Of a stretch of DNA of 64,000 bases, positions 38,801 to 46,000 are shown in pieces. Source of the stretch: Pycnopodia helianthoides (taxonomy: Eukaryota > Echinodermata > Asteroidea > Forcipulatida > Asteriidae). A program made the translations under genes and the position numbers. Location of the stretch: positions 21,628,358 to 21,692,357 of the forward strand of contig CM063247.1 of NCBI GenBank assembly GCA_032158295.1, in the 5' to 3' direction. The number at the start of each line of letters is the position of its first letter. Within the stretch, counting starts at the first letter, position 1. The notes below the pieces were generated by a model. The model saw only the letters and a list, made by a program, of their open reading frames with translations, ran no database searches and was not told the origin of the DNA.

Positions 38801-41800
38801 CTCAGCCCCACGGAACCCTGGCCTACAGCTATGGAACACTCAGCTTTGTGAGTAATATACTAAAATTGTTGTAGAATGATTGTTGACATGGTTGAGGGGG
38901 ATGAAATCTCAGGAAATATTTTAAGAAATAGTTTTTCTGTAATCAGTGGCCTCGGACAGTATTCATTAATTTAATAGATGTAATAAATGCATCAGGAGAA
39001 ATACACAATGTACTAGTTATCACACAAGCCAGTGGAAGTTGAAAAAATATAGCGAATGCATCCCATATGTATTTGGGCTGCAGCGCTTCGTGATAACCTC
39101 TGTGTATTCTGCTTTTCACAGGAGGCATGATATTCTTCCTACTCTAATTTGACTTTCAAATTTTGTTTTACCTACTCTCAGAATAATCAAGGAAATCGTT
39201 TTTAAATATATTCTACATAATTTTGGATAGAGTAGCTTTAGGGGCCCGTTCCACAAATTGAAACTGTGGCAAAAGGATTAAGAGCACCAGACTCAAGCTC
39301 TGGTGTTTCTGGTCAGCAGTGTGTAGGTTTGGGTCCCGATCTTGACACTGTGTCCTTAAGCAAGACACTTAACCATTACTGCCTCGTCTATTGGATGGGA
39401 CGTAAAGCCATAGGTCCTGTGTATCGTGTAATTTAAAGAAGCTCATAAACTTATCGCTAAGAGAAGGGGTTTGCCCCGGTGTTTCTGGCTGTGGCTGCTG
39501 ATTGCGCTGCAGCACCTTATAAACTCTTATTAAGGGGCTACATCAATTAGTGATAATTCAAAAAATTCAAAAACCTGTCTTAAAATGTTTCTGTTTGTTC
39601 AAGCGCCTTGAGTACCTTATTGGTAGATACATGCGCTATATAAGACTATAATATAGCGCACGTATCTACCAATAAGGTACTCATGCGCTATATAAGACTA
39701 TTATTATATGTTTATTTTATAACTTGTTATGCCTATTCCTTCCTGTGTGATACACCAGAGCTTCTCTTAAGGTGAATGGCTTCCCAAGGATCTACAGCAT
39801 GCGTCACCTGCCGACCGATGGCATAGAAATACGAGGCACCAACAGTTTCCTGTAATTGGGCGGAGTACCGCACACCACCCCTGTCCTGATTGGAGGGGAT
39901 TTCCCTGTGCGAGAATCACTTTCTGGCGATTTGAGGAACTTCATGATCAACTCGGAGTAAGTGGATCCTGTTGAGGGACGAGGCTGAGTAGTTTCAACTT
40001 CTCAAGTTCTGCTTGAACAGAACGAGTGACCGAATCCTGAGCCCATTGTCATAGAGCTGGTTTTAGGCAGAAAACATTGCTTAAGTGCACAGCCACAATC
40101 ATGGGTACACTTTTTGTTACAAAGACACAAAATGAACAACGCATCAATATTGAGTAACTCTTTGCAGATCTTGTATTTGACAAACTCAAGTACTTTCTAC
40201 TCTTCATTCGTGAACACAGCGCTGGTTAATTAGTTTACAAACAACATTGAGATAACTGTTGCATCACTGGTTTCCAAACTGTTGTTCATAACATGGGCGC
40301 AAACAAAACGTGTACCCATGATTGTGGCTGTGCACTTAAGCATTTCCTGCTGAGACAAAACTAAGTGGGATACCAGTCACAGATTGTCGGCTCAGGACTA
40401 TAAGGTCGTTAGTGCAATTTGTATGGATTTCATAGTACATTGCTTTTGCATGTTTTGGAGCACATGGTAAATGGAGTTTATTGATCAAGAGTGGTCTCTG
40501 AAAATAAGTTTGGCAAAACAAAACATTTAGTTTCCAACAAAAAAAATTTCCTTGTGGATTTTGGTTTAGTTTTTACAAACTTATTTGCATTTTTCACTTA
40601 ACAACCTTTTGATCAATACGGATTTGAAATTGCAATTAAAGACCTTAAACATGTAGCACTGCGGTGACGAGATGGTAAATGTGACATGCTATATGTATTT
40701 TGGCTGGTAACCTTGTTCCATGTTATTGCAGCTCTGTGAACTCGGGTCCTGGCCTTGCATTTTGGCATAGTTGCTTTGTGTCGTGTCTTTATCGTATTTT
40801 AAAGGAACATTACAGAATTGGTAAGAAAAAAACTTGTAAAATATACTTTTTGATCACAGATTTACATAAAACTTACCTGGCCTAATGATGATGGTAGTAG
40901 AAAACATCCCTTGAAATATTCATATTTGATGAGAAATGAATAAACTAATTTTCCGATTGGAGTTTATCGCTCAGTGAGCGTTTTATTCATTTGTTGAATC
41001 TATATGATTTCATGCAAATGTGTAATCGTTTTTTCACTATTTTCTTGTGACCCAGATGGCCGATCGATCTCAAACTTCTACAGGTTTGTCAGTTTATGTA
41101 TATGGTGGATTACATAAAGTGCTTACACTGCCAGCAACTGTTTTGTTAGCAAAAATCAATTCTGTAATGTTCCTTTAAGCCTTTTGAGCAGTGAAGTGAA
41201 TTTGTAAGTGGATTAAAAAGAAACACATTATGAATTTTTGGAGGTAACTACAATATTTAGCCAATATCGGTGTGAGGAGCCGGTCTTCACTAAATGGGTA
41301 TGACCGGGCTGGTGGCTGGCCGCTGTTAATGGACCGAGCCGATGGGGAAGTCCATTAACAGCGGCCAGCCATCACTCTAGGTCTTGACCATTCAGTAAAG
41401 ACCGGCTCCTCACACTGTTATTGCTATTAATAGACACCTTTAACAAAAAATGAATCGATAAAAATCATCAAAATGTGTGATGTTTCTATCGCCGATATTT
41501 TGAGAATTGTTACATTATTACGTTCTAGGGCCATTCTTTAGACTGTTGAATTTTTGCATGGGACCTTGATCTCTTGCACATTTAACTATGCATATTTTGA
41601 AGAACCAGGCTATGAGCATTGAAAATAAATAGCACCATGCATATGTTGGTTTCATGCGCAGACCAGCTACCTTAAATTGATAAATTTTCTGCGCGTTAAT
41701 TTGACACAAGGTATGGGCTTGCACCCAGCACAATCTGTTCTTGCCAAAAACAATACGCACAAAGAAAACCGTTGATTTTGATAGTTCCCTCACAACAAGC

Positions 41801-43027
41801 CACAGTGCATACATAAATTATACACAACAAAATGCTTGTTATGGGGCCTTTTCGTTCGCAAGTTCACAGAGTCGGTCTTTATATCACAAGTTATTACACC
41901 CCCCACGGGACCAGTCTTCAACCAATCAGAGTGCATAAACTCCTGAGGTATTTATTAATTCTGGTTCTAATACATATAGCAGGTGATTCTTACGGAAGGT
42001 ACCTGAGAAACGCTGTGTTCCACTGAAAGGTATCACCCACTTAAAAAAAAAAAAATAAGTACAATCCATCATCAATTTTTATACTTGTTGGAACCTTTTT
42101 TTTGTTGAAATACTATAGGGTGGTGAATTTCAATGATGGATCCATACTCCGTGAACAGCATGGGTTAGACCTGTCAGGAGTAAGCCCACCTGTGTCGGAG
42201 CTACCCCCACTGCCCTATCCAAGTCAGCCCTCACCCAGTGGTTCCCCACCCCCTGCATTGTGTAGTGCCCCAACCACAGTCATGCCTTATCCAGGAGTGA
42301 GACGATTCGGTGCTACTGATTCCAGCTATCAGGCTTATCGTCTTGATTCCCAACAGGCTGCTTTGTTTTCTAACAGGTAATTTTCTTTCTAATCCAAACT
42401 CCTGTATTTTGATTCCTGTTTGCAGAAAGCTCTTGATTTTGTTTCATTTGCTTTTTTTTTTTTTTTTCTTTTTTCTGTAAGTTCATTCACTTCCATTTCT
42501 CTTCAGGAGGTCTATGATTATTGCCCCCCCACAGTTTTCTGTCTCTTATTGTTTTCAGCAACTCTTGCTCCTTTACGTGTACTCTGTCACTTTGTGGTAC
42601 CCTGCCCGCCATCAAGTGACTGAAGCTTTCCCTGGGTGCTTTCGTTTTAAGTTTCCGCGTGTACCGGGGATTTACACTTTGTGGTAGCCACGAAACGAAG
42701 CTAATCCTATGCTGCGGTGATTTCGCTTTGCATTCTGGGAAAATTAAGGTTTCCAACTGTTTGTTTTATCACAGGCCTGTGAAATCTCCTGTTTACTAGG
42801 CTAGGTAGTGCATGTAAAAGAACCCAGAACACTTATCGTGGAAGTAGCAAGCACCCTTGTTTACAGGTTTCCTTGAGCTTGCGAGCTACGGTGATTAAGT
42901 TCACTTATGAGGCATCCTTGGTTTCAATACCAGAAATATATACTAATATAAATGATGATAATTTTAAAGACAAATTTCAAGGTGCCTTTAAACATATTTT
43001 TTATGGACACCGGGGCTATGTAAATTG

Positions 43028-43066
<39 letters not shown>

Positions 43067-46000
43067 CGATTGAATGATTGACCTATTGACTGATCGACCA
43101 ACCTGACTGACCGACCTGACCGACCTAACCGACCTGACTGACTGATAGTCAGTTGTCTTGAGTGGTGATATCCTTATGCAGCTACATGTATTAAGCTAAT
43201 TGCATTTAAGAGTTAAAACTTATGAAAAACTGACCACTTTTGTAGATAGTGCTTGTGTATTCAACTTGACATTGTCTGTTTTGGTAGCTTTGTGATTGTG
43301 ATGTCCTTCCGTGCAATCTCGGCAAATGGCGTCTTGCTGTACACAGCCAGCGGCAACACGCGGCCTCGTCAATTCATCGGCCTTGTCATGACGGAGGGCA
43401 AACTGTCCTTCAATATCCTGACGGACTCCCGGGCAATGACAGGATTGAACATTCAGACGGATAATCGGTATGACAATAAGGAGTGGCAGGAGGTAAGTTT
43501 AGGAGTTTGTTCTGTAACAAAAACTCTGAAATCCTAAACACAAAGTTGCGACAGGCAGCTCAAAATAAAATATTCATTGTAGAGCGCCCACACATTAATC
43601 CGGAGGTCGTTGGTTCAAATCCTACTCTAGTCAATTTTTCTTTTTTCAACCTCAAATTATTTAAACACTACCCAGTCAGTTTTCCTTGTGGTTAAATACT
43701 TGATATTTTAAATAAAAAAGTTGCATTCCCTTAAGGTGATCCCCTTTGCTGCCGCTTCCCAGGTTGTATTGTAAACTTGGGTGTGTTCCCTGGCTACCCG
43801 GCATTTAAAGGTTCTATGGCTTCTGACTGGCACCCCCGAACAAAGTGATTGTTATAATAGGGAGACTGCCAACATAGGGCTAGATAGCTTAATTGGTGGA
43901 GCGCGGCAGGTTAATCAGGAGGTCATTGGTTCAAATCCCGCTCTAGTCAAATTTTCTTTATTGAACCCCAAACAATCTCTTTTGAGGTTAATTTTACTGT
44001 TTTGTGACATAACACTTTTCTATTTGTAGGATAACAGATAAATGAATTGAATCTTAATTTGGGTTGAACAAAGTGGTGAGGACATACATCCTTAGAATGT
44101 GCATGTTCAATTTTGTTTTTATTTGGTATGCGCGCATGCGCATCGTGCTTGGCAAATGGGAACGCCCTATGAATATATGACCGGCAGTCAACGTGTTAAT
44201 GGGAAAAAGACATAAGGGGATGATTGTTCATTTATGACAAATATTTGTCTGTATTATCGTGGTGTATAATACTCTCTTTCTACCCCCATCTCTCTGTCAT
44301 GACTGTAGGTGACCATCCTTCGCATCAATGATTTTGTAGCCATTCTGGTCGAAGCAACACGAGACTATACTAACAACCAAGTGTCTGTGAGTTCGGTGAC
44401 TTCCAGCCTCTCCATCAATACAGATTTCTACATAGGAGGAATGGGGCCTTTGGTTGCTGCCGGGTCCCAATTGGTGGTAAGTCCAGCCGCCATTTTTTAA
44501 GAAAACGTTCATTGGCCAGTCACAAGAAAAACTATAGTAGTAAACTTGCAGGTACAACCATGTAGAAACTCTGTTGTGAGGAGTGTTGGTTCGGGAAGAA
44601 CCGGTATGGTCTCGTCGTTTGGAACAGTTTACTCTGTTTGTCTTCAGGAGAATACTGGACCGCTGATGATGCTGAGGTTTGAGTAGGGCTACAGGGCTGC
44701 ACCTGCATGTTTACTACTATAGTTTTTCTCATCAGCCAGTTATGAACAACTGTTAAACCTTGATTGAGTGATCGACTGATATCTTGTGTAATTTCACAAT
44801 AGGAACATACCCCCATCACCCTTGGGAAGGGTTACAACAATTATAATATAGGAGTAGTAGTACACTGTCTTCATTGTGTGGTAATAACCTTGGTTGGTGG
44901 CTGGCCACTTTTCATGGACCTCACCCTGGCCTGATCTATAAACAGCAGCCAGTCACCAACCTGGTCATTACCTTTCAGTGAAGACCAAGTTCTCATACTG
45001 TTATTTCCTTTTAAACCCTTAACCTAATGCAAAGTGTCAATATTTTGATGATAAAATTGCCCCCCCCCCCATGGTGTTCATCCATTAACCTGGTTGGATC
45101 CCTGTGGCTTTATGGCTGTATGAGGTTGTATGACTTCTGACTGTCATCCCTGACCAAAGATATTGACAAATAGGGAGACCGCCAACATTAGGGCTAGATA
45201 GCTCGTGATCTAGTACTTTAATTTTGAAGAGAAAATGCAGGTCAACAGAAAAATGACAGATTTTAACATTTCACACTGCGTTCTATTTCAAAGTCAAATG
45301 TATCATTAAAAGAGAAAAACTTACAATGACTTCTTATTGACTAATCAGGTGTCTAAACCATTTGATGGCTGTATTAGAATGGTGAAAGCGCAGTTTGACA
45401 ATGCACCAGAGATGATCTTTAACCTCGGGTAAGTTTTGCGTCCCAAAGTCTGTGTAATTTTTGTTTCTTTGTGTTTCCCTCACCAGGCAAGATAATTCTT
45501 GACACAAAAGCAAGTAGATATTTCTGGTTGAATTTGACGAAATCGTACCTCAAGATAAAATGTGAAATGTGCTTAACTTTTGCACGGAAGTACGCCCAGC
45601 TTAATTTCATTCATTATCATCATGGTGACGTAGCAATAAAAAACTAAGCATACACAAAATGTGTGCGCATGCAACGTATTGACTTCACAACAGGTTACAA
45701 ATTAAGACTGTAGATGACACAGTGTCACACTCTGGAAAAGTTTATGTTATCAAACCGTTTTATCATTGTGTAGAATCACTTTGACTGTAAACTGGTTGGT
45801 TTAAATGAGTATGTGCTCATAGGAGAATACAGCATCTAACTGTTACTTAGTTCTGTTGTTTCTGATGCACAAAAGATTAGCATTCTCTGTGCCTCCCAAA
45901 GCAAGATATACAGTAGACTCAAACAATAATTTTCTGGAAGCATCACTGTTTTACAAATAGATGTTAGATTTGAAACTCTACAGTTTATTTATTAAGAAAT

